From contig JAGWWF010000003.1 of NCBI GenBank assembly GCA_018970445.1, positions 62,001 to 126,000 of the forward strand: 64,000 nt of DNA. The letters are read 5' to 3'. Position numbers and translations under genes: made by a program. The notes under the pieces were generated by a model. It was not told the DNA's origin and searched no databases. It saw only the letters and a program-made list of their open reading frames with translations. Shown here in pieces: positions 18,210 to 27,918 of this stretch (its first letter is position 1; each line of letters opens with the position of its first letter). The DNA is from Alphaproteobacteria bacterium (GTDB lineage: Bacteria; Pseudomonadota; Alphaproteobacteria; Sphingomonadales; Sphingomonadaceae).

Positions 18210-19727
18210 TCAGGCCCGCGCCCAATATTCATCCTTCAGCAGCCGCTTGTAGAGCTTGCCGGTGTCGTGCCGCGGCAGTTCAGCGCGAAAATCGATGCGT
18301 TTCGGGCACTTCACGTGGGACAATCGGCTGCGCACATAATCCAGCAGCTCGGCTTCCAGATCAGGCCCGGCGCGGGCGAAATCGCGCGGCTGCACCACCG
18401 CGTGCACGGCTTCGCCCATCACCTCGTCCGGAATGCCGAACACGGCGACATCAGCCACCTCTGGATGGGAAATCAGCGTGTTTTCCGCCTCTTGCGGATA
18501 GACATTCACCCCGCCAGAAATGATCATGAACGCCTGGCGATCGGTGAGGAACAGATAGCCTTCCTCGTCCACCCGGCCGATATCGCCAAAGGTAGCGCCA
18601 TGCTCGCCCATCACGCTGGCGGTCTTTTCCGGGTCATTGTGATAGGCAAAGCTGCCGCCGCCGTGGAAGAAGATGCGGCCCACCTGGTTGGGGCCCAGCC
18701 GGTTGCCATCATCATCCAGGATGCGGATTTCGCCCAGGATGGATTTGCCCACGCTGCCCGGCCGCGCCAGCCATTCCTGGGGGGAAATCGCGGTGAAGCC
18801 CGCGCCTTCGGTGGCGCTGTAATATTCAAAGATCACCGGCCCCCACCAGGCGATCATGGCGTGCTTCACATCCACCGGGCAGGGCGCGGCGGCGTGGATG
18901 GCCACCTTGAGCGACGACAGATCATGCGCCGCGCGCACGGTATCGGGCAGTTTCAGCATGCGCACGAACATGGTGGGCACCAGCTGGCTGTGCGTGATGC
19001 GAAATTGTTCGACCAGCCGCAGATAGGTTTCCGGATCGAATTTCTCCATCACCACCACGGTGCCGCCAAATTTGTGCACGCTCATGCAGTAACGCAGTGG
19101 TGCCGCGTGATAGAGCGGCGCCGGCGACAGATACATCATGCCCGGCCCGAACTGATACAGCATGGCCACCATGCCGGTGAGCGCATCCACCTGATCGATC
19201 GGCCCTTCCGGCAGCGCGCCGCGCACCCCCTTGGGCCGCCCGGTGGTGCCGCTGCTGTACAGCATGTCGCGGCCGCTGCTTTCATCGGCAATGCGGCTGG
19301 CGGGCAGGCCGGCAATCGCCTGGGCCAGAGATGTGCAGCCGGCAGCGGCCCCGGTGCACAGCCGGGCAGCCGGCGAAAGACCCGGCGTGGCGGCCACCGC
19401 CACATCGGCCAGCGATGGCGAACAGAAGATCGCCTTCGCGCCCGAATCGGCGACGATATAGCCGGCTTCATCGGCCGTCAGCTTGGTCGACATGGCGACA
19501 TAGATCAGCCCGGCACGCTGCGCGGCCCAGCAGATGGGCAGGAAATCAATCTCGTTCAGCATCAGGATCGCAATGCTGTCCCCGCGCATCAGGCCCAGGC
19601 CGCGCATCAGATGGGCGATGCGGTTTGACCCGGCCTCCAGTTCGGCATAGCTCAGGCGCTGGCCGCTGCCGGCCATGATGATCGCCGGCGTGTCCGGCTG
19701 GGCGGCGGCGTGGTGGAACGGGTGCAT
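18210..19727 (-). CDS. Acyl-CoA synthetase (AMP-dependent, FadD-like)
   Basis: A 505-residue ANL-superfamily enzyme that activates a carboxylic acid to its CoA thioester via an acyl-adenylate. I read the phosphate-binding signature DMLYSSGTTGRPKGV, the A5 motif YYSATEGAGF, the A7/A8 region TDRQAFMIISGGVNVYPQEAE and the C-terminal catalytic Lys in LPRHDTGKLYKRLL. Substrate chain length cannot be read; close relatives are annotated for fatty or steroid side-chain acids. It is 12 bases downstream of the Pr6Pr membrane protein gene. Confidence 0.88.
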   Translation of the reverse strand: MHPFHHAAAQPDTPAIIMAGSGQRLSYAELEAGSNRIAHLMRGLGLMRGDSIAILMLNEIDFLPICWAAQRAGLIYVAMSTKLTADEAGYIVADSGAKAIFCSPSLADVAVAATPGLSPAARLCTGAAAGCTSLAQAIAGLPASRIADESSGRDMLYSSGTTGRPKGVRGALPEGPIDQVDALTGMVAMLYQFGPGMMYLSPAPLYHAAPLRYCMSVHKFGGTVVVMEKFDPETYLRLVEQFRITHSQLVPTMFVRMLKLPDTVRAAHDLSSLKVAIHAAAPCPVDVKHAMIAWWGPVIFEYYSATEGAGFTAISPQEWLARPGSVGKSILGEIRILDDDGNRLGPNQVGRIFFHGGGSFAYHNDPEKTASVMGEHGATFGDIGRVDEEGYLFLTDRQAFMIISGGVNVYPQEAENTLISHPEVADVAVFGIPDEVMGEAVHAVVQPRDFARAGPDLEAELLDYVRSRLSHVKCPKRIDFRAELPRHDTGKLYKRLLKDEYWARA

Positions 19728-19739
19728 CTGGTTTTCCCC

Positions 19740-20381
19740 TCAACTGGTGCGGGCCGGGCCGCGCCGATCCCAGCCGATGGCAGCCGCCATCAACAGGGCA
19801 AACAGCGCGGCAAAACCGGCAATGTTCAATATCACCTGGCTCCAGCCCAACAGGCTGACATCAATGAAGAAATATACATATTTGCCGGTCACGCCGCCGC
19901 GCCACAGCGACCAGAGGCAATACAGCAGCGGCACCGGCAGCACCGCCCACAACTGCCGCCAGCCCAGCCGCCGGCGCGGCCGCAGGGTGAGCCACCACAG
20001 CGGCCACAGGATCGGCGTGGCGATGTGGAAGACATGATCGATCAACGCGCGCAGCAGCGTCGGCGGCTGGTTCAAACCGGCCAGCAGCGTGTTGTAGACG
20101 CCGCCCACCACCAGGATGAACACCGTTGCTGCCGCCAACAGCGCTGGATGCGCCAGACCGCGCGCCCGCCCGATCAACCCGCACCAGCCGGCCACCAGCG
20201 CAACAATGCCGTTCGACCAGATGGTGAAAAAGCCGAACAGCGCGCCAAATGCCTGGAACGGCCCACGGTCCTTTTCAATCATGTCCACGGCGATCTGGCC
20301 AAACAGCGCGCCGCCGGCCAGCATGGCAATGCCTGCCGCCACCGCGCGTGCCTTGGGTTCCAGCCAGTCGTCCATCGCCAT
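19740..20381 (-). CDS. Pr6Pr family membrane protein
   Basis: A 213-residue integral membrane protein with six predicted helices (FAR-17a/AIG1-like, Pr6Pr family). Recognisable blocks are FGFFTIWSNGIVALVAG, NQPPTLLRALIDHVFHIATP and GKYVYFFIDVSLLGW. I choose ATG 20381 (MAMDDWLEP) rather than the upstream 20411. Function is unknown in bacteria; animal relatives hydrolyse fatty-acid esters. It lies upstream of the acyl-CoA synthetase on the same strand. Confidence 0.82.
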   Translation of the reverse strand: MAMDDWLEPKARAVAAGIAMLAGGALFGQIAVDMIEKDRGPFQAFGALFGFFTIWSNGIVALVAGWCGLIGRARGLAHPALLAAATVFILVVGGVYNTLLAGLNQPPTLLRALIDHVFHIATPILWPLWWLTLRPRRRLGWRQLWAVLPVPLLYCLWSLWRGGVTGKYVYFFIDVSLLGWSQVILNIAGFAALFALLMAAAIGWDRRGPARTS

Positions 20382-20411
20382 TCTTGCTACCCCAAGCCGC
20401 CGGTTCCGCAA

Positions 20412-20484
20412 AGCCTGTCGCCATTGGGGGGCAGCAGCGCCCGATCGGCCGCCTTGGCGGTTGCGGCCACGGCGGCGACAGGCT
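20412..20484 (+). promoter_or_regulatory. Multi-stem structured leader of the DUF6481 gene
   Basis: An 11-base perfect inverted repeat (AGCCTGTCGCC 20412-20422, GGCGACAGGCT 20474-20484) encloses a second stem GGCCGC/GCGGCC (20447-20452, 20463-20468), which itself encloses CCGCC-TT-GGCGG (20449-20460, an alternative pairing). The outer stem ends 13 bases before the ATG at 20498. It could be a 5' regulatory RNA or a divergent-promoter operator shared with the Pr6Pr gene. Confidence 0.45.
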
Positions 20485-20497
20485 AAAGCAGCCGCCT

Positions 20498-20827
20498 ATG
20501 TTCAAACTCCCCGATTTCAACGATCGCGCCAAGACGGCCGCCGAAGCGAAGCAGGCCAAGCTGGAAAAGTTCAAGCAGGCCGCCCCGCCCAGCGAAGAGG
20601 CCCTGGCCGCCGCCAAGGCCCGCGCCGAAAAACGTGCCCAGAAGGAAGCCGAGGCCAAGGCCGCCCGCGCCGAACGCGCCCGCCAGGCCGCCGAGGAAAA
20701 GAAGCTGAAGGAAGCCCAGCGCGAGAAGCAGGCCGAACAGCAGCGGCTGGAAGCCATCGCCCGTGAAGCCGCGCAGAAGGCCGCCCGCGACGCCCGCTAT
20801 GCCGCGCGCAAGCAGCGGGTGAAATAA
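20498..20827 (+). CDS. DUF6481 family protein
   Basis: A 109-residue highly charged protein, nearly all alpha-helical, rich in Ala, Lys, Glu and Arg. The N-terminus MFKLPDFNDRAKTAAEAK is typical of DUF6481 as found in sphingomonads; the rest is a long charged helix ending RYAARKQRVK. Function unknown. Its length and composition suggest a nucleic-acid or ribosome-associated helix, which is only a guess. It has a structured leader and a strong terminator, so it looks like a single-gene unit. Confidence 0.82.
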   Translation: MFKLPDFNDRAKTAAEAKQAKLEKFKQAAPPSEEALAAAKARAEKRAQKEAEAKAARAERARQAAEEKKLKEAQREKQAEQQRLEAIAREAAQKAARDARYAARKQRVK

Positions 20828-20857
20828 ACCCACGCAGCCCCCACGGCCGGAACAGAC

Positions 20858-20886
20858 GCGGCGCCGGTGTCCGGCGCCGCTTTTTT
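20858..20886 (+). terminator. Rho-independent terminator of the DUF6481 gene
   Basis: GCGGCGCCGG (20858-20867), loop TGT, CCGGCGCCGC (20871-20880), followed directly by six T. A perfect 10-bp GC stem with a T tract, 31 bases after the stop codon. Confidence 0.93.
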
Positions 20887-20915
20887 GTGCGGCACGGCCG
20901 CTGGCAGCGCCCACG

Positions 20916-20948
20916 AAAACGGGCGGCCACCCCAAGGGATGACCGCCC
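20916..20948 (-). terminator. Terminator of the petABC operon
   Basis: On the minus strand a stem of about 12 bp (GGGCGGTCATCCC against GGGTGGCCGCCC, plus-strand 20921-20948) is followed by GTTTTCG. It lies 23 bases after the petC stop and back to back with the DUF6481 terminator. Confidence 0.75.
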
Positions 20949-20970
20949 GCCGTTCACGCAGATCGGATGA

Positions 20971-21792
20971 TCAGGCCGGCTTCTTCAGATCGGCCCACAC
21001 CTTGCGGTAGGACAGATAGCCCAGACCGGTCAGGATGATCAGGAACAGGATCGCCGCCACGCCGGTTTCCTTGCGGTTTTCCAGCTTGGGCTCGGCCGTC
21101 CAGGTCAGGAAGGCGGCCACGTCCTTGGCATATTGATCGGTGGTGGCCGCCGTGCCGTCGGCATAGGTCACCTGGCCATCAGCCGCGAGCGGCGGCGGCA
21201 TGGCGATGTTGATGCTGTGGAAATAGGGATTGTAATAGAGCGTGTCCGGCTTGGTCCAACCCTTCGGCACGTCATCGGAATAACCGGTGAGCAGCGAATA
21301 GACATAGTTGGTGCCATCCGGGCGGGCCTTGGTCATCAGCGACAGGTCCGGCGGGTTGGCGCCATTCTGCGCCGCGCGGGCGGCCGCTTCATTGGCATAG
21401 ACCAGCGGGAACTTGTCGGCCGGGGTGGCCTTGCGGGTGGTGGGTTCGCCGTTGGCATCGATCGCGGGCACTTCATATTCGGCCGCAATCGCCTTGATCT
21501 GGGCTTCGCTGAAGCCAAGATTGGCCAGATCGCGGAAGGCGACGCGGTTGATGCTGTGGCAGGCGGAGCAGACTTCCTTGTAGACCTGGAAGCCGCGCTG
21601 CATCTGGCCGCGATCAAAGGTGCCGAAAATCCCCAGATTGCCCGGCCCATTGTGGGCCCATTCCATGTGCTTGGGGTGCTTGTGCAGCTGCTTGGCCATG
21701 TCCGGCGAGGCATCCTCGCGGGGGGCGATGGCCCCCCACAGGACATTGATGACAAACAGCAGGCCAACGGCAAGGGCGCCGAGACGGATCAT
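20971..21792 (-). CDS. petC: Ubiquinol-cytochrome c reductase, cytochrome c1
   Basis: The 273-residue cytochrome c1 of the bc1 complex (complex III), which carries electrons from the Rieske protein to soluble cytochrome c. It has an N-terminal hydrophobic segment, the haem site VCSACHSINRVAFRD, the haem-iron Met region within HSINIAMPPPL, and a C-terminal anchor (GVAAILFLIILTGLGYLSYR). It is the last gene of petA-petB-petC, 12 bases after petB. Confidence 0.96.
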   Translation of the reverse strand: MIRLGALAVGLLFVINVLWGAIAPREDASPDMAKQLHKHPKHMEWAHNGPGNLGIFGTFDRGQMQRGFQVYKEVCSACHSINRVAFRDLANLGFSEAQIKAIAAEYEVPAIDANGEPTTRKATPADKFPLVYANEAAARAAQNGANPPDLSLMTKARPDGTNYVYSLLTGYSDDVPKGWTKPDTLYYNPYFHSINIAMPPPLAADGQVTYADGTAATTDQYAKDVAAFLTWTAEPKLENRKETGVAAILFLIILTGLGYLSYRKVWADLKKPA

Positions 21793-21804
21793 CGTTGAGT
21801 CTCC

Positions 21805-23097
21805 TTATTCGGCCGGCTGGGCCACGGGGGCCCCGCCAACCTTGCCGTATTTGGCCAGCACTGCTTCGGAAATCGAACCCGGCAGCGGCTTGGTCTTCTC
21901 CAGCTTGGAGACGATCGGCAGGATGATCAGGAAATGGGCGAAATAATAGGCAGTCAGCACCTGGCTGAGACGCACCCAGGGTTCTTCCGCCGGCTTGCCG
22001 CCGCACACACCCAGCAGCAGGCCCACCACCACGAACACCCAGAACAGGATGCGGCTGACCGGGCGATAATTGTTGGATCGCACCGGCGACTGGTCCAGCC
22101 AGGGCAGCAGGAACAGCAGCAGGATGGAGGCAAACATCGCCAGCACGCCCCACAGCTTGGCCGGCACGCCCAAGAAGTCGGTCGTGAAGGCGCGCAGGAT
22201 GGCGTAGAAGGGCCAGAAATACCATTCGGGCACGATGTGGGCCGGGGTGGAGAGCGGGTTGGCCGGGATATAATTGTCCGGCTCGCCCAGGCTGTTGGGC
22301 ATGAAGAACACGAAGGCCGAGAAGATGATCAGATAGATCCCCAGGCCGACGAAATCCTTTGCCGTGTAATAGGGGTGGAACGGCACCGTGTCGCTCTCGG
22401 TCTTCACGTCAATCCCAGTCGGGTTGTTCGAACCGGGAATGTGCAGCGCCCAGACATGCAGCACGATCACCCCAAAGATGACGAACGGCAGCAAATAGTG
22501 CAGCGAGAAGAAGCGGTTGAGCGTGGCGTTGTCGGGCGAGAAGCCGCCGAGCAGCAGCGTCTGGATATAGCTGCCGACCACCGGGAAGGCCGAGAACAGG
22601 CCGGTGATGACCTGCGCGCCCCAGAAGCTCATCTGGCCCCAGACCAGCACATAGCCCATGAAGGCGGTGGCCATCATCAGCAGGAAGATGACCAGGCCCA
22701 GCATCCAGATCATCTCGCGCGGCGGCTTGTAGGATCCGTAATAGAGACCGCGGAAGATGTGGATGTAGACAACGCCGAAGAAGAAGCTGGCGCCGACGGC
22801 GTGCATGTAGCGGATCATCCAGCCGCCGTTCACATCGCGCATGATGTGTTCAACGCTGTCGAACGCCACGCGCGTATCGGCGGCAAAGTGCATGGCCAGC
22901 ACCACGCCGGTGATGATCTGGATCACCAGCGCCACGCCGGCGAGCACGCCGAAGTTGTAGAAGGCATTGAGATTCTTGGGCGTGGGATAGCCCGGCCCCA
23001 ATGCACCGAAGATGAAGCGGGGCAGCGGCAGCCGCTCGTCCATCCATTTGCCGACGGCCGAAGTCGGCTGATATTGCTTGGCCCAGGGAAAGCTCAT
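21805..23097 (-). CDS. petB: Ubiquinol-cytochrome c reductase, cytochrome b
   Basis: A 430-residue integral membrane subunit with eight helices, two b haems and the Qo/Qi quinone sites. Key features: the haem-ligand His pairs in helices B and D ([20 protein letters not shown] and [21 protein letters not shown]), the Qo motif [15 protein letters not shown], and [22 protein letters not shown] 23097 ([12 protein letters not shown]) follows the petA stop by 11 bases; the longer frame from 23322 overlaps petA and is not real. Confidence 0.97.
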   Translation of the reverse strand: MSFPWAKQYQPTSAVGKWMDERLPLPRFIFGALGPGYPTPKNLNAFYNFGVLAGVALVIQIITGVVLAMHFAADTRVAFDSVEHIMRDVNGGWMIRYMHAVGASFFFGVVYIHIFRGLYYGSYKPPREMIWMLGLVIFLLMMATAFMGYVLVWGQMSFWGAQVITGLFSAFPVVGSYIQTLLLGGFSPDNATLNRFFSLHYLLPFVIFGVIVLHVWALHIPGSNNPTGIDVKTESDTVPFHPYYTAKDFVGLGIYLIIFSAFVFFMPNSLGEPDNYIPANPLSTPAHIVPEWYFWPFYAILRAFTTDFLGVPAKLWGVLAMFASILLLFLLPWLDQSPVRSNNYRPVSRILFWVFVVVGLLLGVCGGKPAEEPWVRLSQVLTAYYFAHFLIILPIVSKLEKTKPLPGSISEAVLAKYGKVGGAPVAQPAE

Positions 23098-23108
23098 GGT
23101 CCTCGTCC

Positions 23109-23675
23109 TCAGCCGATCGTCACCGCAGTGGGCGACTTGAAGGTGTAGGGCGGCACTTCCAGATTCTTGGGTGCCGGGCCTTTGCGGATGCGGGCCGCGG
23201 TGTCGTAATGCGAACCGTGGCAGGGGCAGAAATAGCCGCCGAAATCGCCGCGGCTCTCGCCTTCGGCGGCACCCAGCGGCACGCAGCCCAGGTGGGTGCA
23301 CACGCCCAGCGTGATCAGCCACTGCTCGCTGCCGGGCTTGGTGCGGTCTTCCAGCTTCTGCGGATCGCGCAGGGTGGACACGTCAACCTTCTTGGCCTCG
23401 GCAATTTCTTCCGGCGTCAGGTGGCGGGCAAACACCGGCTTGCCGCGCCAGCTGGCCTTGATCGACTGGCCGGGCTGCACCGCCGCCAGATCCAGATCGA
23501 TCGATGCCAGCGCCAGCACGTCGGCCGACGGGTTCATCTGGTTGACCAGGCTCCACGCCACCGGCACCACGCCTGCACCGGCAAAGGCCGCCGTGGCCAC
23601 ATAAAGAAAATCACGGCGGCGCTCGCCACCGGGGGTGAGATCATCGGCAATCGCCTGCCGCACTTCGCTAGCCAT
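23109..23675 (-). CDS. petA: Ubiquinol-cytochrome c reductase, Rieske iron-sulfur subunit
   Basis: A 188-residue Rieske protein. The N-terminus carries a twin-arginine motif ([16 protein letters not shown]) that serves as signal and anchor. The two cluster-binding boxes are CTHLGC and CPCHGS, separated by about 16 residues. It is the first gene of petABC and is divergent from hemF across a 218-base gap. Confidence 0.97.
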   Translation of the reverse strand: MASEVRQAIADDLTPGGERRRDFLYVATAAFAGAGVVPVAWSLVNQMNPSADVLALASIDLDLAAVQPGQSIKASWRGKPVFARHLTPEEIAEAKKVDVSTLRDPQKLEDRTKPGSEQWLITLGVCTHLGCVPLGAAEGESRGDFGGYFCPCHGSHYDTAARIRKGPAPKNLEVPPYTFKSPTAVTIG

Positions 23676-23893
23676 TCCGACCCTTTCCGAAAACGGGTGC
23701 AAGGCGGGCACGCCCAAGCCGGCCCGCAGCGCGCATCGGGATAGACAAGCCCATGCCGCAACGCAACGGACAAATCGGCCCATGCCCCCGGACATTTTGG
23801 CGCGGACATGACAAGCCGGTAATGATTGCCGGCAGCACACCCCGACCAAAGGGGGGTTTCGCGCCCGGCAAAGCCGGTTTAGACACTGGCGGC
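23676..23893. promoter_or_regulatory. Divergent petABC/hemF promoter region
   Basis: A 218-base non-coding gap that must carry both promoters. The only symmetric feature I see is GCCGG-N9-CCGGC centred near 23826, plus GCCCGGCAAAGCCGG at 23861-23875. No convincing -35/-10 pair or FNR box is readable. Co-location links haem synthesis and a haem-containing complex. Confidence 0.4.
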
Positions 23894-24748
23894 ATGATCG
23901 AACTTGATGAACAGCAGCAGGCCGCGCAGGCCTGGTTCCGGTCCCTCAGGGACAATATCTGGGCGATGCTGGAGCAGCTGGAGGATGAATCCACCCTGCC
24001 TGGCCCCGCCGGGCGTTTTGAAAAGCGGGTGTGGCAGCGCACCGATCATGGCGGCGGCGATGGCGGCGGCGGCGAAATGGGCATCATGACCGGCCGTCTG
24101 TTCGAAAAGGCCGGGGTGAACATTTCCACCGTCCATGGCCAGTTCAATCCGGATTTCGCCAGGCAGATCAACGGCGCGGCCGAGGATCCGCGGTTTTTTG
24201 CCACCGGCATCAGCCTGGTGATCCATCCAGCCAACCCGCTGGTGCCGGCCGTGCACATGAACACGCGGATGCTGGTGACCACCAAACGCTGGTTCGGCGG
24301 CGGGGTGGATCTGAACCCCGCCCTGCCCGACGATGCCGAAACCGCGGCCTTCCATGCCGCCGTGAAGGCCACCTGCGACCGGCATGATCCGGCCTATTAT
24401 CCGGCCCACAGCAAATGGGCGGAGGAGTATTTCTGGGTGCCCCACCGCAATCGCCATCGCGGCGTGGGCGGGATTTTCTATGATCACCTCGACAGCGGCG
24501 ACTGGGCGGCGGATTTTGCCTATACCCAGGATGTCGGCCGCTGTTTCCTGGAAACCTATCCGCGCCTGGTGCGGGAAAAGATGCATCGGCCGTTCAGCGC
24601 GGCGGAGCGCACCGCCCAGCTGAAATATCGCGGCCTCTATGCCGAATTCAACCTGGTCTATGACCGGGGCACCACCTTTGGCCTGAAGACCGGCGGCAAC
24701 ACCGATGCGATTCTGATGAGCCTGCCGCCGCTGGCCATCTGGGAATAG
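23894..24748 (+). CDS. hemF: Oxygen-dependent coproporphyrinogen III oxidase
   Basis: A 284-residue enzyme that decarboxylates coproporphyrinogen III to protoporphyrinogen IX using O2. Family blocks are [20 protein letters not shown], the substrate region [37 protein letters not shown] and [23 protein letters not shown] 23894 gives the usual N-terminus. A GNAT gene follows 3 bases after the stop. Confidence 0.97.
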   Translation: MIELDEQQQAAQAWFRSLRDNIWAMLEQLEDESTLPGPAGRFEKRVWQRTDHGGGDGGGGEMGIMTGRLFEKAGVNISTVHGQFNPDFARQINGAAEDPRFFATGISLVIHPANPLVPAVHMNTRMLVTTKRWFGGGVDLNPALPDDAETAAFHAAVKATCDRHDPAYYPAHSKWAEEYFWVPHRNRHRGVGGIFYDHLDSGDWAADFAYTQDVGRCFLETYPRLVREKMHRPFSAAERTAQLKYRGLYAEFNLVYDRGTTFGLKTGGNTDAILMSLPPLAIWE

Positions 24749-24751
24749 GCG

Positions 24752-25336
24752 ATGGCGATCACGGTGGTGCCCAGGGGCCAGCTCGCCACCATCGTCACCT
24801 GTCTGGAGATGCGGGCACGGCCGGTGCCGGCGGTGCCCGCCCGATCGGCGCTGCGGCTGGCGCGCTGGCCGGCCCCGGTTGATCTGGCCGCCTATCGCGC
24901 CCTGTTCCGCCGCATCGGCGCGCCCTGGCTGTGGCGCGGCCGGCTGGTGCAGGATGATGCGGCGCTGTCGGCCGCGCTGAATGCCCAAACCTGCGAAGTG
25001 CGTGCCGCCACCCGCCGCGACGGCACCGCCATGGGGCTGATCGAGCTGGATTTTGCCGAACCGGGGACGTGCGAGATCGTCTATTTCGGGCTGGAACCGG
25101 GCATGACCGGGCGCGGCCATGGCCGCTGGTTGATGGACCATGCCCTGCGGCTGGCCTGGCGCGACGGCGTGCAGCGGGTGTGGCTGCACAGCTGCGATCT
25201 GGATCATCCCGCAGCGCTTGCCTTTTATCAGCGGGCCGGCTTCACCCCGTTCGAACGCTGGGTGGAGCTGTATCCCGACCCCCGCGTTGACGGCATCTAT
25301 GCCGACAATCCGGCGCCGCAGGTGCCGATCATCTGA
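24752..25336 (+). CDS. GNAT family N-acetyltransferase
   Basis: A 194-residue acetyltransferase of the GNAT fold. The acetyl-CoA loop is GLEPGMTGRGHGRWLMDHAL at about residues 112-131, followed by VWLHSCDLDHPAALAFYQRAGF, the usual beta5-alpha4 region. The first 60 residues are less conserved. It directly follows hemF and converges with the next gene, overlapping it by 8 bases at the 3' ends. Substrate unknown. Confidence 0.87.
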   Translation: MAITVVPRGQLATIVTCLEMRARPVPAVPARSALRLARWPAPVDLAAYRALFRRIGAPWLWRGRLVQDDAALSAALNAQTCEVRAATRRDGTAMGLIELDFAEPGTCEIVYFGLEPGMTGRGHGRWLMDHALRLAWRDGVQRVWLHSCDLDHPAALAFYQRAGFTPFERWVELYPDPRVDGIYADNPAPQVPII

Positions 25337-26027
25337 CCAGCCGGCGATAGGCAATGGCCGAGGCCACGCCAAAGCCGATGGTGATGAAACAGCTGCCGAT
25401 GCCCGGCAGCAACAGGTGCAGGAAGCGGCCGACACGCGCCAGGCCGGCCAGTTTCAGCACCGAATCAAGCGCCGCACCGGCAATTTCGGCAATCAGGCTG
25501 ATGCCGATGATGGCAAACAGGCCCAGCAGGATGAACAGCGCCAGTTGCAGGCCATCATCCTCGCTGATCGCCCAGCTGTCGCGCACGGCATCGATCGGGC
25601 TGCCGCGACGGGCCACCAGCAGGGCAGCGGGCAGGAACGCCAGCCGGCCAAACAGCCAGATGCCGGGCACCACCAGCAGAAAGCCCAGCCCCACCGGCAG
25701 GGACACCAGCAGCTGGGTGATCATGAAGCCCGGCCATACCGCCACCGCCACGCCAAGCGCGGCGCGCGGCGGCGCGTCTGGCCGCAGGACCAGCGCCACC
25801 ACGGCCAGCTGGCCAACGGCGGCGACCAGGCTGGGCAGCGCCAGTTGCCAGAACAGCTGCGCCGGGGTCATGGCCGACAGGCTGGCGGCGGGTGGCGGGC
25901 CGAACAGGCCGATGGCGACGTTGATCAGCAGGGTGAAGGGCGCCACCAGAAAGAACAGGCGGTTGAGATCGGCCATGATGGCCGCGCCCATGTCATCCCA
26001 CAGGGAAACAGCCGTCAGGCGGGCCAC
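25329..26027 (-). CDS. Polytopic membrane protein, YciC/GDPD-membrane-domain-like
   Basis: A 232-residue protein with about six hydrophobic segments. The repeated pattern LFGRLAFLPAALLVARRGSP then IDAVRDSWAISEDDGLQLAL resembles the membrane domain found in YciC-like and glycerophosphodiester phosphodiesterase membrane proteins. The start is a GTG at 26027. It lies 18 bases downstream of the glutaredoxin gene. Function unknown. Confidence 0.7.
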   Translation of the reverse strand: MARLTAVSLWDDMGAAIMADLNRLFFLVAPFTLLINVAIGLFGPPPAASLSAMTPAQLFWQLALPSLVAAVGQLAVVALVLRPDAPPRAALGVAVAVWPGFMITQLLVSLPVGLGFLLVVPGIWLFGRLAFLPAALLVARRGSPIDAVRDSWAISEDDGLQLALFILLGLFAIIGISLIAEIAGAALDSVLKLAGLARVGRFLHLLLPGIGSCFITIGFGVASAIAYRRLVR

Positions 26028-26045
26028 GCGCTGCTGCCGGCGCGA

Positions 26046-26378
26046 TCAGGCGGCCGGCTTGACGCCGGTTTCCGCCATCAGATTGTGCAGTTCGCCGGCC
26101 TGGAACATTTCCATCATGATGTCGCTGCCGCCAACGAATTCGCCCTTCACATACAGCTGGGGAATGGTCGGCCAGTCGCTGTATTCCTTGATGCCCTGGC
26201 GAATTTCCTGATCGGCCAGCACGTCAACGCTTTCAAAGGCGACGTTCAGCCGTTCCAGGATGGCAACCGCGGTGGAGGAAAAGCCGCACTGCGGGAAAAA
26301 GGGCGTGCCCTTCATGAACAGCACGACATCGTTGCCGGTCACGATGTCGCTGATGCGGGCATGCACGGGATTGGTCAT
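26046..26378 (-). CDS. grxD: Monothiol glutaredoxin, Grx4 family
   Basis: A 110-residue CGFS-type glutaredoxin that binds a bridging [2Fe-2S] cluster, usually with BolA, and serves iron-sulfur trafficking. The active site is [10 protein letters not shown], preceded by [29 protein letters not shown] is the glutathione-binding region. It is directly downstream of a BolA gene, the expected functional partner. Confidence 0.95.
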   Translation of the reverse strand: MTNPVHARISDIVTGNDVVLFMKGTPFFPQCGFSSTAVAILERLNVAFESVDVLADQEIRQGIKEYSDWPTIPQLYVKGEFVGGSDIMMEMFQAGELHNLMAETGVKPAA

Positions 26379-26403
26379 CGGGGGGATCCTTTGCTGGGCC
26401 GGT

Positions 26404-26634
26404 TCAGGCCGGAATCGTGGTGAGTTTCAAGGCGTGCAGCGCACCCCCCATGCGCCCGCCCAGAGCATTATACACCAGCCGCTGCTGCGCAACCCGTGAC
26501 AGGCCGGCAAACTGCGGCGCGGTGACGACTGCGGCATAATGATCGCCGTCGCCGGCCAGATCACTGATCTCCACCCGCGCGCCGGGCAGGGCCGCCAGGA
26601 TGGCCGATTCGATATCGGCAGCCGCCATGGGCAT
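26404..26634 (-). CDS. BolA family protein
   Basis: A 76-residue BolA/IbaG-type protein with the class II KH-like fold. The region [20 protein letters not shown] contains the conserved His used for shared [2Fe-2S] coordination with monothiol glutaredoxin, and [20 protein letters not shown] is the C-terminal motif with the second His. The ATG overlaps the stop of the upstream DUF1476 gene (TGATG). The DUF1476-bolA-grxD order is a compact unit. Confidence 0.93.
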   Translation of the reverse strand: MPMAAADIESAILAALPGARVEISDLAGDGDHYAAVVTAPQFAGLSRVAQQRLVYNALGGRMGGALHALKLTTIPA

Positions 26635-26951
26635 CAGGCGGCTCCCGCCACTTGCAGTTCGGCCTGGGCCAGTTTTTCAGCCAGCATCGCCTTGATGTCG
26701 TGCTCGCCCACGCCCAGCGCGGCCAGATCACCCAGCAGCTTGGCGATGATGTCGGCATCGCCCGGCACCTCCAGATCAGACAGCAGCACCGATTTGGCAT
26801 AGTCTTCGGCGGCTTCGCCCGACTTGCCGAGCTTTTCGGCTGCCCACAGGCCGATCAGTTTGCCGCGCCGGGCCAGGATGCGGAACTTCAGCTCCTCGTC
26901 ATGGGCGAACTTGCTTTCAAAGGCCTTCTCGCGATCGTCAAAGCTGCTCAT
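26634..26951 (-). CDS. DUF1476 protein, F1-ATPase inhibitor subunit zeta-like
   Basis: A 105-residue four-helix protein of DUF1476. Its best-studied member, from Paracoccus, is the zeta inhibitor of the F1Fo-ATPase and acts through its N-terminus. This protein opens with the family signature [20 protein letters not shown] and continues [15 protein letters not shown]. It is divergent from purC and first in a unit with bolA and grxD. The inhibitory role here is inferred from the family. Confidence 0.88.
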   Translation of the reverse strand: MSSFDDREKAFESKFAHDEELKFRILARRGKLIGLWAAEKLGKSGEAAEDYAKSVLLSDLEVPGDADIIAKLLGDLAALGVGEHDIKAMLAEKLAQAELQVAGAA

Positions 26952-27108
26952 TGGCTTGTCCTTGGCTAGGGTCGGCTTTCAGATAGTGAAGCCGGGCGGT
27001 TGGTTCAATCATTGTCTCGCCCGGCCTTTGTCGCTATGGCCACTCTCCCACGCGCCGGGGGCATGCCAGCCTGCCGGCCCGCCCGCATTTCCCGTCCGGA
27101 GACTTGCC
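26952..27108. promoter_or_regulatory. Divergent DUF1476/purC promoter region
   Basis: A 157-base gap. It contains one perfect 8-bp inverted repeat, GCCGGGCG (26991-26998) and CGCCCGGC (27018-27025), with a 19-base spacer. This could be an operator or a leader hairpin. No clear promoter hexamers are seen. Confidence 0.4.
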
Positions 27109-27915
27109 ATGACCCGCCGTCGCCAGATTTATGAAGGCAAGGCCAAGATCCTCTATGAAGGCCCGGAGCCTGGCACCCTCATCCAGTATTTCAAGGATGA
27201 CGCCACCGCCTTCAACGCCCAGAAGAAGGGCACGATCAGCGGCAAGGGCGTGCTGAACAACCGGATTTCGGAGCATGTGTTCACCCTGCTCGGCCTGATC
27301 GGCATCCCAACCCACTTCATCCGCCGCCTGAACATGCGCGAGCAACTGGTTCGCCAGGTTGAGATCATCCCGATCGAAGTGGTGGTGCGCAACGTGGCCG
27401 CCGGCAGCATCGCCAAGCGGTTCGGCATCGAGGAGGGCACCCAGTTGCCGCGCACCATCATCGAATATTATTACAAGGATGATGCGCTGGGCGATCCGCT
27501 GGTGACCGACGAGCATATCGCCGCCTTCGGCTGGGCCAGCCAGGACGAGATGCACGACATTGCCGACATGGCGATCCGCGTGAATGATTTCATGGCCGGC
27601 ATGTTTGCCGGGGTCGGCATCCGCCTCATCGATTTCAAGCTGGAGTTCGGCCGCCTGTTCGACGGCGATTTTGCCCGCGTCATCCTGGCCGACGAGATCA
27701 GCCCCGATGGCTGCCGGTTGTGGGACATGAAGACCGGCGACAAGATGGACAAGGACCGGTTCCGCCGCGATCTGGGCGGCGAAGTTGAAGCCTATCAGGA
27801 AGTTGCCCGCCGGCTTGGCCTGTTGACCGAGGATGAATCGGCCGTGCTCGACCTGGAGGAGCACAGGAAGGCCAGGGTTCAGACCCTGGGCAAGGACAAG
27901 CCCGCCGACGCCTGA
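27109..27915 (+). CDS. purC: SAICAR synthetase
   Basis: A 268-residue enzyme of purine synthesis joining CAIR and aspartate with ATP. Motifs: [16 protein letters not shown] at the N-terminus, [26 protein letters not shown], and [10 protein letters not shown] with [15 protein letters not shown] 27109 is preceded by a GGAGA sequence. No other pur gene is adjacent. It converges with the MFS gene with 3 bases between the stops. Confidence 0.97.
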   Translation: MTRRRQIYEGKAKILYEGPEPGTLIQYFKDDATAFNAQKKGTISGKGVLNNRISEHVFTLLGLIGIPTHFIRRLNMREQLVRQVEIIPIEVVVRNVAAGSIAKRFGIEEGTQLPRTIIEYYYKDDALGDPLVTDEHIAAFGWASQDEMHDIADMAIRVNDFMAGMFAGVGIRLIDFKLEFGRLFDGDFARVILADEISPDGCRLWDMKTGDKMDKDRFRRDLGGEVEAYQEVARRLGLLTEDESAVLDLEEHRKARVQTLGKDKPADA

Positions 27916-27918
27916 ACC

